Assembly: GCF_030816965.1 (NCBI RefSeq)
Contig: NZ_JAUSYQ010000002.1
Location: 4,747,501-4,811,500, forward strand
Origin: Streptomyces canus
GTDB lineage: Bacteria; Actinomycetota; Actinomycetes; Streptomycetales; Streptomycetaceae
Length of the DNA stretch: 64,000 nucleotides
Direction: 5' to 3'
The notes under the pieces were generated by a model. That model was not told the DNA's origin, searched no databases, and worked only from the letters and a program-made list of their open reading frames with translations. Position 1 is the first letter of the stretch, and each line of letters opens with the position of its first letter. Position numbers and translations under genes: made by a program. Positions 17,778-26,512 of this stretch are shown here, one piece after another.

Positions 17778-18734
17778 GTGCCCCCGGACGTGACGGCCGG
17801 AACATCCCTGAGCGGCGCTCGTCCCCGAGGCCACCGTAAAATCGACTCCACTGTGTCTGACTCCCTCAACGCCCCCGAAGCTCCCCGGTCCCGGCCGACC
17901 GCCGCCGACGAGTCCGCTCCGCACGCCCCCGGTGTCCCCGTTCGGCACGCCCGGGCCAAAGGGGAGCCGCGGTTTCCCGACGGGCCCAGTGCCGATCCCG
18001 CGGGATCGCACTTCGAGCGGCGGATCCGGAGTTTTCAGCCGCGCCGCAGCCGGGTGACGGCGGGGCAGGCGGACGCGTTGCAGCGGCTGTGGCCCACATG
18101 GGGCCTCGACATCGACGGACAGCGCACGATCGACTTCGGTGAGATGTTCGGCAACGACCGTCCGGTCGTGCTGGAGATCGGCTTCGGCATGGGTGAGGCC
18201 ACCGCGCAGATGGCCGCCGCGGAGCCGGGGATCAACATCCTCGCCGTCGATGTGCACACCCCTGGGCAGGGGAACCTGCTCAATCTCGCCGAGCAGCAGA
18301 AGCTGTCCAACGTCCGGGTCGGCAACGGCGACGCCATCATCCTGCTCCGCGAGATGCTGACCGAGGACTCGCTCGACGGACTGCGCGTCTACTTCCCGGA
18401 CCCCTGGCCCAAGAAGCGGCACCACAAGCGGCGACTGATCCAGCCGGAGTTCCTGGACCTGGCCGCGACACGGCTGCGGCCGGGGGCGCTGGTGCACTGC
18501 GCGACCGACTGGGAACCGTACGCCGAACAGATGCTCGACGTGCTCACCGCGCACCCCGCCTTCGAGAACACACAGGCAGACGGCGGTTTTGCGTCGCGTC
18601 CCGACTTCCGGCCACTGACCCGTTTCGAGGGCCAGGGACTGGACAAAGGACATGTCGTGAACGACCTGCTGTTCCGCCGCGTACAGCACGGCGACCGACC
18701 CGACCGATCCGACCAGTCCCCCACCGGCGCCTGA
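17778..18734 (+). CDS. trmB: tRNA (guanine-N7-)-methyltransferase
   Basis: 318 residues. The SAM-binding motif VLEIGFGMGEAT is near residue 130 and the TrmB signature VYFPDPWPKKRHHKRR near 200. The enzyme makes m7G46 in tRNA variable loops. The N-terminal 65 residues are low-complexity and longer than in E. coli TrmB. GTG 17778 follows GAGGGGTG, but a second GTG at 17853 lies 11 nt after a TAAAAT box (17837-17842) and could be the start of a leaderless transcript. Either start leaves the catalytic domain whole. Confidence 0.9.
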   Translation: MPPDVTAGTSLSGARPRGHRKIDSTVSDSLNAPEAPRSRPTAADESAPHAPGVPVRHARAKGEPRFPDGPSADPAGSHFERRIRSFQPRRSRVTAGQADALQRLWPTWGLDIDGQRTIDFGEMFGNDRPVVLEIGFGMGEATAQMAAAEPGINILAVDVHTPGQGNLLNLAEQQKLSNVRVGNGDAIILLREMLTEDSLDGLRVYFPDPWPKKRHHKRRLIQPEFLDLAATRLRPGALVHCATDWEPYAEQMLDVLTAHPAFENTQADGGFASRPDFRPLTRFEGQGLDKGHVVNDLLFRRVQHGDRPDRSDQSPTGA

Positions 18735-18784
18735 TCACCCGCTCCGCCTGCGGGCGGCGCCTCTGTCTCGTTAAGGTCGATGCT

Positions 18785-20128
18785 GTGGCCACCTGTCCCC
18801 CGTATCCGACGCACCCCGGTGACCCCACCGGCGGCGCCGCGCTGCGGCATGCGCACTGGTGGCAGCGGAAGTGGGTGCGCTACGGCGCCCTGATCACGCT
18901 CCTCGCGCTGTCCGGGCTCGTCATCCTCGCCCTGGTCCGCCAGCAGACCGGTACCGAGGGGTTCCTGGTCGGACTGGGCCTGGCCGTTCTGCCCGTACCG
19001 CTGCTCATAGCCGCGTTCCGCTGGCTCGACCGGGTCGAACCGGGTCCCTGGCGCAATCTGCTGTTCGCCTTCGCCTGGGGCGCCTGCGCGGCGGCGCTGA
19101 TAGCGATCATCGCCAACAGCTTCGCGACGAAATGGATAGCGACGGCGACCGCCGACCCGACCAGCGCCGACACCCTCGGCGCGACCGTCATAGCGCCGAT
19201 CGTCGAGGAGTCCGCCAAGGCCGCCGCCGTGCTGCTGGTCTTCCTGTTCCGCAGACGGGACTTCACCGGGATCGTCGACGGGGTGGTGATAGCGGGGGTC
19301 ACCGCCACCGGCTTCGCCTTCACCGAGAACATCCTCTACATCGGCACCGCCTTCGGCACCGACCAGCTCAACGGCCACGGCGGCATCGCCTCCGTCACCG
19401 CCGCGACCTTCTTCGTGCGCGTCGTGATGTCACCGTTCGCGCACCCCCTGTTCACCGTCCTCACCGGCATCGGCTTCGGCATCTCCGCGCTCTCGGCGGA
19501 ACGCCAGCACGTACGGCGAGTGCTCGTCCCGCTGTCCGGTTTGCTGCTCGCGATGGGCATGCACGCGATGTGGAACGGCTCCTCGACGCTCGGGGAGTAC
19601 GGGTTCTTCGCGGTGTACGCGATGTTCATGGTGCCGGCGTTCGCGCTGCTGACCTGGCTGGTCATCTGGACGCGGCAGCGGGAGCTGAAGACCGTGCGCG
19701 AGGAACTGCCCGCGTACGCCGTCGCCGGGTGGCTGGCGCCGACGGAGCCGTACGTACTGGGCTCGATGCGGGCACGACGGGTGGCGCGGGAGTACGCGCG
19801 GCGGCAGTTCGGCGGGCGGGCCGCGGCACGGGCCGTCTCGCAGTACGAGGCGTACGCGACGTCCTTGGCGTTCCTACGGCGCCGGGGGCGGCTCGGGCGG
19901 GCGAACGCCGACTTCGTCGTACGGGAGCGGGAGTTGTTGCACGAGCTGTGGCGGCGTCGTGACGTCGCGCGGCCCGCGCTGGACCACGCCGCCCGGATGA
20001 CGGCGCCGCCGGTCCCGGTGGCCGCGCCGCCCTGGCCGGTGTACGGGGTGTACGGCTATCCGCCGCACCCGGTCCAGCCGGCCCACTCGACGGTGCCGTA
20101 CCCCGCCTACAACCCGTACCGGACGTAG
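18785..20128 (+). CDS. PrsW-family intramembrane metalloprotease-like protein
   Basis: 447 residues. About eight transmembrane segments span residues 30-300, with the PrsW hallmarks: an EE pair (PIVEESAKA), a second acidic segment (FTENILYIG), and two histidines in membrane helices (MSPFAHPLFT, GMHAMWNG). A cytoplasmic tail of about 150 residues ends in a Pro/Tyr-rich stretch. In Bacillus PrsW performs site-1 cleavage of an anti-sigma factor; the substrate here is unknown. GTG 18785 lies 50 bp after trmB. Confidence 0.82.
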   Translation: MATCPPYPTHPGDPTGGAALRHAHWWQRKWVRYGALITLLALSGLVILALVRQQTGTEGFLVGLGLAVLPVPLLIAAFRWLDRVEPGPWRNLLFAFAWGACAAALIAIIANSFATKWIATATADPTSADTLGATVIAPIVEESAKAAAVLLVFLFRRRDFTGIVDGVVIAGVTATGFAFTENILYIGTAFGTDQLNGHGGIASVTAATFFVRVVMSPFAHPLFTVLTGIGFGISALSAERQHVRRVLVPLSGLLLAMGMHAMWNGSSTLGEYGFFAVYAMFMVPAFALLTWLVIWTRQRELKTVREELPAYAVAGWLAPTEPYVLGSMRARRVAREYARRQFGGRAAARAVSQYEAYATSLAFLRRRGRLGRANADFVVRERELLHELWRRRDVARPALDHAARMTAPPVPVAAPPWPVYGVYGYPPHPVQPAHSTVPYPAYNPYRT

Positions 20129-20172
20129 GGCTGCTCAGACCTCGGCACCGCCGGTCGGCCCCTGCGCCCGAC

Positions 20173-21126
20173 TCAGGCCGACGCCTCCGTCAAGCGAGCC
20201 GCCTCCTCCTCCGTCAGCGCCAGCTCCGCCACCCCCAGCAGCGCCGGCAGCTGTGCCACCGTACGCGCGGAAGCGATCGGGGCCGCGACCGTCGGCCGGG
20301 ACGCGAGCCAGGCGAGGGCGACCGTGGCGACCGGGACGCTGTGGGACTCGGCGATGTCGTCCAGGGCCGCGAGGACCTTCCGGCCGCGTTCGGTGTCCAG
20401 GTGCTTGCCGGCGCCCGCCGCCGCCCGCGGGCTGTCGACGGTCGCGCCGGGGCGGTACTTGCCGGTGAGGAACCCGGAGGCGAGGGCGTAGTACGGGACG
20501 GCGGCGAGGCCCTCACGCGCGGCCACCGCCTGCAGCTCGCCCTCGTAGGTGTCCCGGGAGACCAGGTTGTAGTGGGGCTGCACGGCGACATAGCGCGCCA
20601 GGCCCTCGCGGTCCGAGAAGGCCAGGGACTCCGCGAGGCGCGCGGCGGAGATGTTGGAGGCTCCGATCGCCCGCACCTTGCCCGCCTTCACCAGCTCGTC
20701 CAGCGCGCCGATGATCTCCTCGACCGGCACCTCGGTCTTGTCGAAGTGGGTGTAGTAGAGGTCGATGTGGTCGGTGCCCAGGCGCTGCAGCGAGGCGTCG
20801 GCGGCGGCCTTGATGTTGGTGGCGGTCAGGCCGGGGAAGTCGGGGTGCTGGCTGACCTTCGTGGCGATGACGACGTCGTCGCGGTTGCCCCGCGCCGCCA
20901 GCCACTTGCCGATGACGGTCTCGGACTCACCGCCGGAGTTGCCGTCGACCCAGTGCGAGTACGAGTCGGCCGTGTCGACGAAGTTGCCGCCCGCGGCGGC
21001 GTACGCGTCGAGGACGGCGAAGGACTGGGACTCGTCGGCCGTCCAGCCGAACACGTTGCCGCCGAGGGAGAGCGGGAAGACCTCGATGTCGGAGGAGCCG
21101 AGCTTGCGAAGCGGAGAAGCAGTCAT
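20173..21126 (-). CDS. Aldo/keto reductase
   Basis: 317 residues, full length for an AKR of the YajO/Tas-like group. The text shows the Asp and Tyr of the catalytic tetrad (FVDTADSYSHW), the Lys (VIATKVSQH) and the His (LYYTHFD), plus the C-terminal NADPH-binding Ser/Arg segment (PIASARTVAQLPALL). It is a cytoplasmic NADPH-dependent carbonyl reductase; the substrate is unknown. It is transcribed in the same direction as the M23 peptidase gene, 65 bp downstream of it. Confidence 0.88.
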   Translation of the reverse strand: MTASPLRKLGSSDIEVFPLSLGGNVFGWTADESQSFAVLDAYAAAGGNFVDTADSYSHWVDGNSGGESETVIGKWLAARGNRDDVVIATKVSQHPDFPGLTATNIKAAADASLQRLGTDHIDLYYTHFDKTEVPVEEIIGALDELVKAGKVRAIGASNISAARLAESLAFSDREGLARYVAVQPHYNLVSRDTYEGELQAVAAREGLAAVPYYALASGFLTGKYRPGATVDSPRAAAGAGKHLDTERGRKVLAALDDIAESHSVPVATVALAWLASRPTVAAPIASARTVAQLPALLGVAELALTEEEAARLTEASA

Positions 21127-21190
21127 GTCCTACGTCAACGCAAGCACCGGACGCCCGCCTTCCGTGACGGCCGCAAAATCGCCGTAAACC

Positions 21191-22225
21191 TCAGGGGTTG
21201 AGACCCTTGCCGCGCAGCCACGCCATCGGGTCGATCCCGTCGGCCGAGCCGCCCGGGTGGACCTCCAGGTGCAGGTGCGCGCCGGTCACGTTGCCCGTGG
21301 CACCCACGCGGCCGATGACGTCACCGGTGCCGACCTTCTGGCCGACGCTGACGCTGATCGAGGACTGGTGGCAGAACCACAGCTCGGTGCCGTCGTCGAG
21401 GGTCAGGATCGTGCGGTAGCCGTAGGAACCGGCCCAGCCAGCCTCGGTGATGGTGCCGCTGTGGATGGCCTTGATGAGCGTGCCCGTGGGCGCGGCGAAG
21501 TCGAGGCCCGTGTGGTAGCCGGAGGACCACAGGGAGCCGGCCTGACCGAAGGTCGAGGTGATGGTGTACGACGAGGTCGGCAGCGTGTACTGCTTGGCGA
21601 GCTCGGCCAGGCGCGCGGCCTCGGCCTTCTTCGCGGCCTCCTCCTCCGCCTTCTTCTTCGCGGCGGCGGCCTTCTCCTGAGCGTCCTTCTCCGCCTTGGC
21701 GGCGGCCGCGTCGGCCTCCTTCTCGGCGGCGGCCGCGACGGCCGCGGCGGCCTTGGTGTCGATCTGGTCCTGTTGCCGCTCGGCCTGGGCCAGGATGCGC
21801 GAGCGCAGCGCCTCACCGGCGTCCGAGGTGCCCTTGGCGGTGTCGGCTGTGGCGGTGCCGACGCTGCTGAAGGCGCTCGTGTCGTCCGCGGCGGAGTCGG
21901 AGTCGTCCGAGATGAGCGAACCCACGGAGGGCAGGTCGGGCATGGAGATGGAGACCGGCGGCTTGCCGGTGTTGGCGCTGGCCATCCCGCCCGCGCTGAC
22001 GGCGGCTATGACACCGACGCCCAGAACGGTGGAGCTGCGGGCGAATCCCCCGCCACGCTGCTTGGTGACGCGGTGCCGGCCACGTACGGCGGGGAGGGTC
22101 TCCGCGGTGGGGTTCCACTCCCCCAGCGTGGCCTCGTCGTCGGCACGGTAGCCGCCGTACACAAGTGTGTCGGTACTGCGCTGACCGGGCTCGAACGGGG
22201 CCTCAGGGGCAGGCGGGTTCGCCAC
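21191..22225 (-). CDS. M23-family peptidoglycan endopeptidase (riboswitch-controlled)
   Basis: 344 residues. A basic cytoplasmic N-terminus is followed by a signal-anchor (about 65-85). A long Ala/Lys/Glu coiled coil spans about 140-205, and a C-terminal lysostaphin-type M23 domain follows, with HTGLDFAAP (HxxxD) and HLHLEVH (HxH) zinc ligands. It is predicted to be an exported cell-wall hydrolase whose coiled coil resembles regulators of amidase activation. The GTG start has AAGGAG 9 nt upstream. The leader carries a c-di-AMP riboswitch, tying expression to osmotic/wall signalling as known for rpf and other hydrolase genes in Streptomyces. Confidence 0.9.
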   Translation of the reverse strand: MANPPAPEAPFEPGQRSTDTLVYGGYRADDEATLGEWNPTAETLPAVRGRHRVTKQRGGGFARSSTVLGVGVIAAVSAGGMASANTGKPPVSISMPDLPSVGSLISDDSDSAADDTSAFSSVGTATADTAKGTSDAGEALRSRILAQAERQQDQIDTKAAAAVAAAAEKEADAAAAKAEKDAQEKAAAAKKKAEEEAAKKAEAARLAELAKQYTLPTSSYTITSTFGQAGSLWSSGYHTGLDFAAPTGTLIKAIHSGTITEAGWAGSYGYRTILTLDDGTELWFCHQSSISVSVGQKVGTGDVIGRVGATGNVTGAHLHLEVHPGGSADGIDPMAWLRGKGLNP

Positions 22226-22251
22226 GTGGGCGCACTCCTTTCCTTCCTTCT

Positions 22252-22420
22252 CGCCTACCGGGTTAGCTGACGGGTTCGGAGCAGGAAGGTCTCCTACGCG
22301 CGTATACCCGCCGTGCTGCCACGGCGGAGTACGAGCGATTCACCCCAAGTTAGTGGTTCCCCGGTTCCCTTGCGGGATTCGGCGCGTGAGCACGGAGCCG
22401 TCTCTTGTGACGGCTGGGAC
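22252..22420 (-). promoter_or_regulatory. c-di-AMP riboswitch (ydaO/yuaA)
   Basis: On the minus strand, just upstream of the M23 gene, the leader contains hallmark ydaO blocks in order: GCGCCGAATCCC, GGGAACCGGGGAACCAC, GGGGTGAATCG, and at the 3' end CCGAACCCGTCAGCTAACC followed by GGTAGGCG. These match the conserved core as I know it. The 5' boundary is approximate. In actinobacteria this riboswitch sits before cell-wall hydrolase genes and turns them off when c-di-AMP is bound. Confidence 0.9.
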
Positions 22421-22544
22421 GACCGCGCTGCGTTATCGAACGTTAATAGACCCGGGGGCTCGATTCCAAGCTGTTCCACTTGATCATTAACGAAATCCCG
22501 CAGGACTTACGGCCCATGAGCGGTGAAAAACGGGCGAGTTGACC

Positions 22545-23374
22545 TCACCCCGGGCGCCCCACAGGTATTGACGGTGCGTCAGTTGTTATGCGGAGGGCGC
22601 TCACCCGCTCACGCCAGGTCACGAAGGCCGTCGGGCGGCGAGCAGCGCCCGGGGTCGTAGAACCGCTCGTGGAGGCCGTACGCGGTGGTTGCCCACGCGG
22701 CTGACGATCCGTACGACCCCGTCGCCGTGCGGGAGTTCGGCGAGGACGGCCGTGGTCAACTCCTCGAAGGCCTCGACGCTGTCCCGCCGGGTCCCACCTC
22801 GCGTCGGCGTCGGTGTGGTCTCTTCCTCGACGGCCTCCCGGAACACCGCGATGACGCTCGCGACAGCCGCCACCGGCCCCATTCCCTTGCCGCGCACGTC
22901 CCCGACGACCATCCGTGCGAACGGGCGCCTGATGAACGCGTCCGTCTGGGCCGCCTCGCAGGGCACCGCGAGGGCGAACCTGCCGATCCGCCCGGCGGCA
23001 CGGGGCAGCACCGCTCGCTGGGCGGCTTCGGCGATCTCGCGCCGGTAGGCCGGCGGTTCGCTGCCTCGGCGGACGAGGAGATCGACAAGGCCGCGGGGAC
23101 GGGCGACCGTCGCCGCGGTGGCCGGCTCGGTGACGGCGTCGGCTTGGAGGAGGATGCCGAGCCGCAGGTGGACCGCGAGGACGACGAGGGCGGACTCGAC
23201 GCCGGTGAGACGGTGCCGCGCCGGGAGCAGAGCGGGGCCGCGACCAGAGGCGCGGCGGTGAAGAGGGGCGCGGCGGAGAACCGTGACGGGGCGAGGTAGT
23301 CGTAGCACGCCCCCCGCGACGAGCAGCCGCGCCGGGAGTGGGCGAACGAAGGTGCGCGCGGATGAGCTCGGCAC
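22545..23374 (-). pseudogene. Decayed SpoIIE-type PP2C phosphatase gene
   Basis: One frame keeps recognisable pieces of a membrane-linked PP2C phosphatase: GVESALVVLAVHLRLGILLQ, then AEAAQRAVLP, MVVGDVRGKGMG and FEELTTAVLAELPHGDGVVR. The GGDxY metal motif expected before MVVGDVRGKG is absent. The preceding membrane segment (DYLAPSRFSAAPLFTAAPLV) is read in a different frame, with the shift near 23210-23230. The expected C-terminal TDG block is missing. The gene is therefore frameshifted, internally deleted and truncated. A complete SpoIIE-type gene occurs at 1711-3357. Confidence 0.75.
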
Positions 23375-23398
23375 CGGGTGGCCCGGCCTGGGGAAACA

Positions 23399-23437
23399 CT
23401 CAGGGCCGGAGTCCAGTAACTGGATTCCGGCCCTGAG
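23399..23437 (-). terminator. Strong hairpin terminator after tRNA-fMet
   Basis: Arms CTCAGGGCCGGAGTCCAG and CTGGATTCCGGCCCTGAG pair over 18 bp with one G-T position and a 3-nt loop. It lies directly downstream of the tRNA on the minus strand. Confidence 0.85.
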
Positions 23438-23444
23438 CCTTGAG

Positions 23445-23518
23445 TAGCGGGGACAGGATTTGAACCTGCGACCTCTGGGTTATGAGCCCAGCGAGCTACC
23501 GAGCTGCTCCACCCCGCG
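23445..23518 (-). tRNA. Initiator tRNA-fMet (CAU)
   Basis: The complement folds into a full cloverleaf beginning CGCGGGGTGGAGCAG, with anticodon loop CTCATAA and T-arm GCAGGTTCAAATCCTG. Initiator features are present: the first base C cannot pair with the base opposite (C1-U72), and the anticodon stem has the three consecutive G-C pairs GGG/CCC. The 3' CCA is not encoded. Confidence 0.95.
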
Positions 23519-23550
23519 TCGTTGTGTGACCAGCATACGCCATCCACGGG

Positions 23551-23949
23551 GTGGTTCGCGCCATGGTGGGGATCGGCCGGGCGAGGGCGGCGTACCGTGG
23601 CGCCCCTCACGGAAACGGGGAGGGGCACAGGGCGGCAGCCGACGAGCGGCCGGTGGAGATCGACAAGCGGGACATCCCGCTCTCCGGCGGCCGGACGCTG
23701 CGGGTGACGGAGTTCGGCGACGGCGGCATCCGGCTGGCGGTGCGGGCGTGTTCTCCCTACGTGGTGACGAGCCTGGAGCAGATCGACGACGGGGCCGTAC
23801 TGACGCTTCCCCCGGCCGCGAAAGATCGAACGCCCACCGGAACCGGGTCCGCGACCACGGCGACGGTGACGGCGGCAGCCCGGAGTGAGCCTCGTTCGGG
23901 TCCCGATGGTGTAGCGGGCTACACCGTGCTCCCGGGCCCGATCATCTAG
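23551..23949 (+). CDS. Small hypothetical protein
   Basis: Up to 132 residues. The central part (VEIDKRDIPLSGGRTLRV ... SLEQIDDGAVLTLPP) reads like a small beta-rich domain and has Streptomyces codon use. The N-terminus and the Thr/Arg-rich C-terminus are uncertain; GTG 23551 and ATG 23563 are both possible. It ends one base before the sensor kinase gene and may be its upstream partner. I do not recognise a family. Confidence 0.4.
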   Translation: MVRAMVGIGRARAAYRGAPHGNGEGHRAAADERPVEIDKRDIPLSGGRTLRVTEFGDGGIRLAVRACSPYVVTSLEQIDDGAVLTLPPAAKDRTPTGTGSATTATVTAAARSEPRSGPDGVAGYTVLPGPII

Positions 23950-23950
23950 C

Positions 23951-25111
23951 GTGAGCCGCATGTGGAAGTCGGTGCAGCGTGCGGCGATGGCGACCGTGCA
24001 CCTCGTGGTGGCCGCGGCGATGTGCTTCGGCGTGTACATCTTCATCACCGTGCTGCTGATCGCCGCCATCGGTACGGTCGCCGTGGTCGGCTGCTGGCTG
24101 CTGCCCGAGGCCGTGCTGCTGATACGGCGGATCGCCGGCGCCAAGCGCAACCTGACCGCCCTGTGGACGGGCCGGGAGATCCCCGAGGCGTACACGCCGA
24201 TGACCGGCACCCTCCGCGAGCGGCTGAGGATCACCGTGCAAGACCCCGGCACGCTCAGGGACTTCCGCTGGATGCTCTCCTATTACCTCTACGGCGCCCT
24301 CCTCGCCCTCGCCCTCCCGCTGTGGCCCCTCGGCCTCGTGGTCGACGGTGTGTGGGCCGGGATCCTGCGCCGCAGCCCGGTCGTCCTGCCGCTGATCGTG
24401 AAGCTCGCGGACACCGAGGCCCGTTGGTCGACCGCGCTGCTCATGCCCTCCCCGAAGGCCAGGCTGGCCCGGCGGGTCGAGGAGCTGAAGGAGACCCGGG
24501 CCGACGCCATCGCCGCGCACGAGGCCGAACTGCGCCGCATCGAGCGGGACCTGCACGACGGCGCCCAGGCCAACCTCGTGGCGCTCTCGATGCGCATCGG
24601 ACTCGCCAAGCGGGCCTACGACCGAGACCCCGACGCCGCCCGCAGACTGCTGGACGACGCCCAGGGCCAGGCCGAACAGGCGCTGACGGAGCTGCGGCAG
24701 GTGGTGCGCGGCATCCATCCGCCGATCCTCACCGACCGGGGTCTCGTGGGCGCGGTGCGGGCACTGGCGTCGAGCAGCGGGCTCACGGTCGGCGTCGAGG
24801 ACGGCGGTCTGGACGCGGGCACCCGGGCGCCCGCGGCGGTGGAGGCCGCGGCCTACTTCGTGGTCGCCGAGTCCCTCACCAATGTGGCCAAGTACAGCGG
24901 GGCGGACCGTGCCGAGGTCCGGCTCGCCCGCACCCGGCGCGGCCTGACCGTGCGGGTGCGGGACGATGGCCGCGGCGGCGCCGACGAGTCCGCGGGTTCA
25001 GGGCTGCTCGGGATGCGGCGCAGGGTCGCCGCGCTCGACGGGACCTTCGAAGTGACCAGCCCCGTAGGGGGCCCGACCGTGATCGATGTGGAGCTGCCGT
25101 GCGTGTGGTGA
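23951..25111 (+). CDS. Two-component sensor histidine kinase (NarL/DesK type)
   Basis: 386 residues. Two N-terminal hydrophobic helices (about 15-55) and a second hydrophobic pair (about 110-145) make a short membrane sensor. A HisKA_3 dimerisation domain follows with the phospho-acceptor in RRIERDLHDGAQ (His near 203), then a HATPase_c domain (AESLTNVAKYSGA; DDGRGG; GLLGMRRRV). GTG 23951 is immediately after the preceding ORF. It overlaps the response regulator gene by 13 bp, so the two are a cognate pair. The signal is unknown. Confidence 0.9.
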   Translation: MSRMWKSVQRAAMATVHLVVAAAMCFGVYIFITVLLIAAIGTVAVVGCWLLPEAVLLIRRIAGAKRNLTALWTGREIPEAYTPMTGTLRERLRITVQDPGTLRDFRWMLSYYLYGALLALALPLWPLGLVVDGVWAGILRRSPVVLPLIVKLADTEARWSTALLMPSPKARLARRVEELKETRADAIAAHEAELRRIERDLHDGAQANLVALSMRIGLAKRAYDRDPDAARRLLDDAQGQAEQALTELRQVVRGIHPPILTDRGLVGAVRALASSSGLTVGVEDGGLDAGTRAPAAVEAAAYFVVAESLTNVAKYSGADRAEVRLARTRRGLTVRVRDDGRGGADESAGSGLLGMRRRVAALDGTFEVTSPVGGPTVIDVELPCVW

Positions 25112-25749
25112 TCGCCGAGGACAACGCCCTCCTGAGAGAGGGGCTGGTCCTCCTGCTGACGTCCTCCGGGCACGAGGTGGTGGCTGTCGTCGGCACCGGT
25201 CCGGAAATTCTGCCCGCTGTGCTGGAGCACCGGCCGGACGTGGCGGTGCTCGACGTACGCATGCCGCCCGGCTTCCGCGACGAGGGGCTGCGGGCGGCTC
25301 TCGAGGCGCGCGAGCGGATCCCCGGACTCCCTGTGCTGGTGCTCTCGCAGTACGTCGAGGAGTCGTACGCCGCCGAACTGCTCGGCGGTGGCAGCAGCGG
25401 GGTCGGCTACCTCCTGAAAGACCGGGTCGGCCGGGTCGACGAGTTCCTCGACGCGCTGGAGCGGGTCGCGGCCGGCGGCACCGCGCTCGACCCCGAGGTC
25501 GTCACCGAACTCCTCACCCGCCGCCGCGACACCCCCCTCGACTCCCTCACCCCGCGCGAGCGCGAGGTGCTGAAGCTGATGGCCGAGGGCCACGACAACA
25601 CCACCATCGCGAAGACCCTCGTCGTCACCGAGCGCGCGGTCAGCAAACACATCGGCAACGTCTTCCTCAAGCTGGGTCTGCCGCCGAGCGACAGCGGCCA
25701 CCGGCGGGTGCTGGCGGTACTGGCCTATCTGGCGCACACGCCCAAGTGA
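25099..25749 (+). CDS. LuxR/NarL-family response regulator
   Basis: 216 residues. The receiver domain has AEDN at the N-terminus, phospho-acceptor Asp in VAVLDVRMP (about residue 53), and Lys in YLLKDRV. The C-terminal GerE/LuxR helix-turn-helix reads LTPREREVLKLMAEGHDN. The GTG start lies inside the end of the kinase gene, which shows translational coupling. It converges on ribA with a 3-bp gap. Confidence 0.92.
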   Translation: MRVVIAEDNALLREGLVLLLTSSGHEVVAVVGTGPEILPAVLEHRPDVAVLDVRMPPGFRDEGLRAALEARERIPGLPVLVLSQYVEESYAAELLGGGSSGVGYLLKDRVGRVDEFLDALERVAAGGTALDPEVVTELLTRRRDTPLDSLTPREREVLKLMAEGHDNTTIAKTLVVTERAVSKHIGNVFLKLGLPPSDSGHRRVLAVLAYLAHTPK

Positions 25750-25752
25750 CGC

Positions 25753-26388
25753 TCATCCGACGCCGAGCTCGGTCAACTCCCCCAGCGGCAGCGTGTGCTG
25801 GGTCTGCAGGACCTTCGCGCGCAGGTACCGGACGTTGTGGGCGGTGGTGAAGACGCCGGTGGGGACACGGTCGCGGACGTCGATGCCGAGGTCGCGCAAC
25901 TGGCCCGCCTTGTCGGGGTTGTTGGAGAGCAGGTCGAGCTCTCCGATGCCCAGCGCCCGGAGCATCTGCGCGGCCGCCGTGTAGTCGCGGGCGTCCTCGG
26001 GCAGGCCCAGCGCGGTGTTCGCGGCGTAGGTGTCGAGGCCCTGGTCCTGAAGGGCGTACGCGTCGAGCTTGTTGTAGAGGCCGATGCCACGGCCCTCCTG
26101 GCGGAGGTAGAGCAGGACGCCGCCGCGCTCGGCTATGCGCTCGACCGCCTCGCGCAGCTGCGGGCCGCAGTCGCAGCGGGCGGAGCCGAAGACGTCGCCG
26201 GTGAGGCACTCGGAGTGCAGGCGCACCAGGGGGACGGGGCCCGGGTCGCCGAGGACGACGGCGAGGTGTTCCTGGCCGTCGGTCAGGCCGTGGAAGGTGA
26301 CGAGCTCGGCGTCTACGCGGTAGCCGTCCCCGAAGCGCAGCGGGACGCGGACGCGGGAGCGCTGGGTGGCGGCGGGCAGGTCGGGCAT
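25753..26388 (-). CDS. ribA: GTP cyclohydrolase II
   Basis: 211 residues from ATG 26388, which has CGGAG 8 nt upstream (another ATG at 26412 lacks a usable site). [18 protein letters not shown] supplies the zinc-binding cysteines and [24 protein letters not shown] the GTP-binding/catalytic segment. The Tyr equivalent to E. coli Tyr105 is kept, so the full GCH II reaction is expected rather than the formylated product reported for the Met-containing Streptomyces paralogue. It has no fused DHBP synthase domain. The promoter carries two MarR-type palindromes. Confidence 0.92.
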   Translation of the reverse strand: MPDLPAATQRSRVRVPLRFGDGYRVDAELVTFHGLTDGQEHLAVVLGDPGPVPLVRLHSECLTGDVFGSARCDCGPQLREAVERIAERGGVLLYLRQEGRGIGLYNKLDAYALQDQGLDTYAANTALGLPEDARDYTAAAQMLRALGIGELDLLSNNPDKAGQLRDLGIDVRDRVPTGVFTTAHNVRYLRAKVLQTQHTLPLGELTELGVG

Positions 26389-26416
26389 GCGGGTACTCCG
26401 GTTCGTAGGCATACCT

Positions 26417-26477
26417 GCTTCAGATTTGAAGCAGTTCTACTGATCCGAGACCCTACCTCATGCTTTAAATTTGAAGC
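26417..26477. promoter_or_regulatory. Two palindromic operators upstream of ribA
   Basis: GCTTCAGATTTGAAGC at 26417-26432 and GCTTTAAATTTGAAGC at 26462-26477 share the palindrome GCTTNANANTTGAAGC and stand out as AT-rich islands. A third copy lies before the neighbouring marR gene. They are spaced 45 bp apart (about four helical turns), placing both on one DNA face. Confidence 0.75.
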
Positions 26478-26512
26478 AATGGATATATGGCGCTCGTCAC
26501 GCAGGGCGTCCC

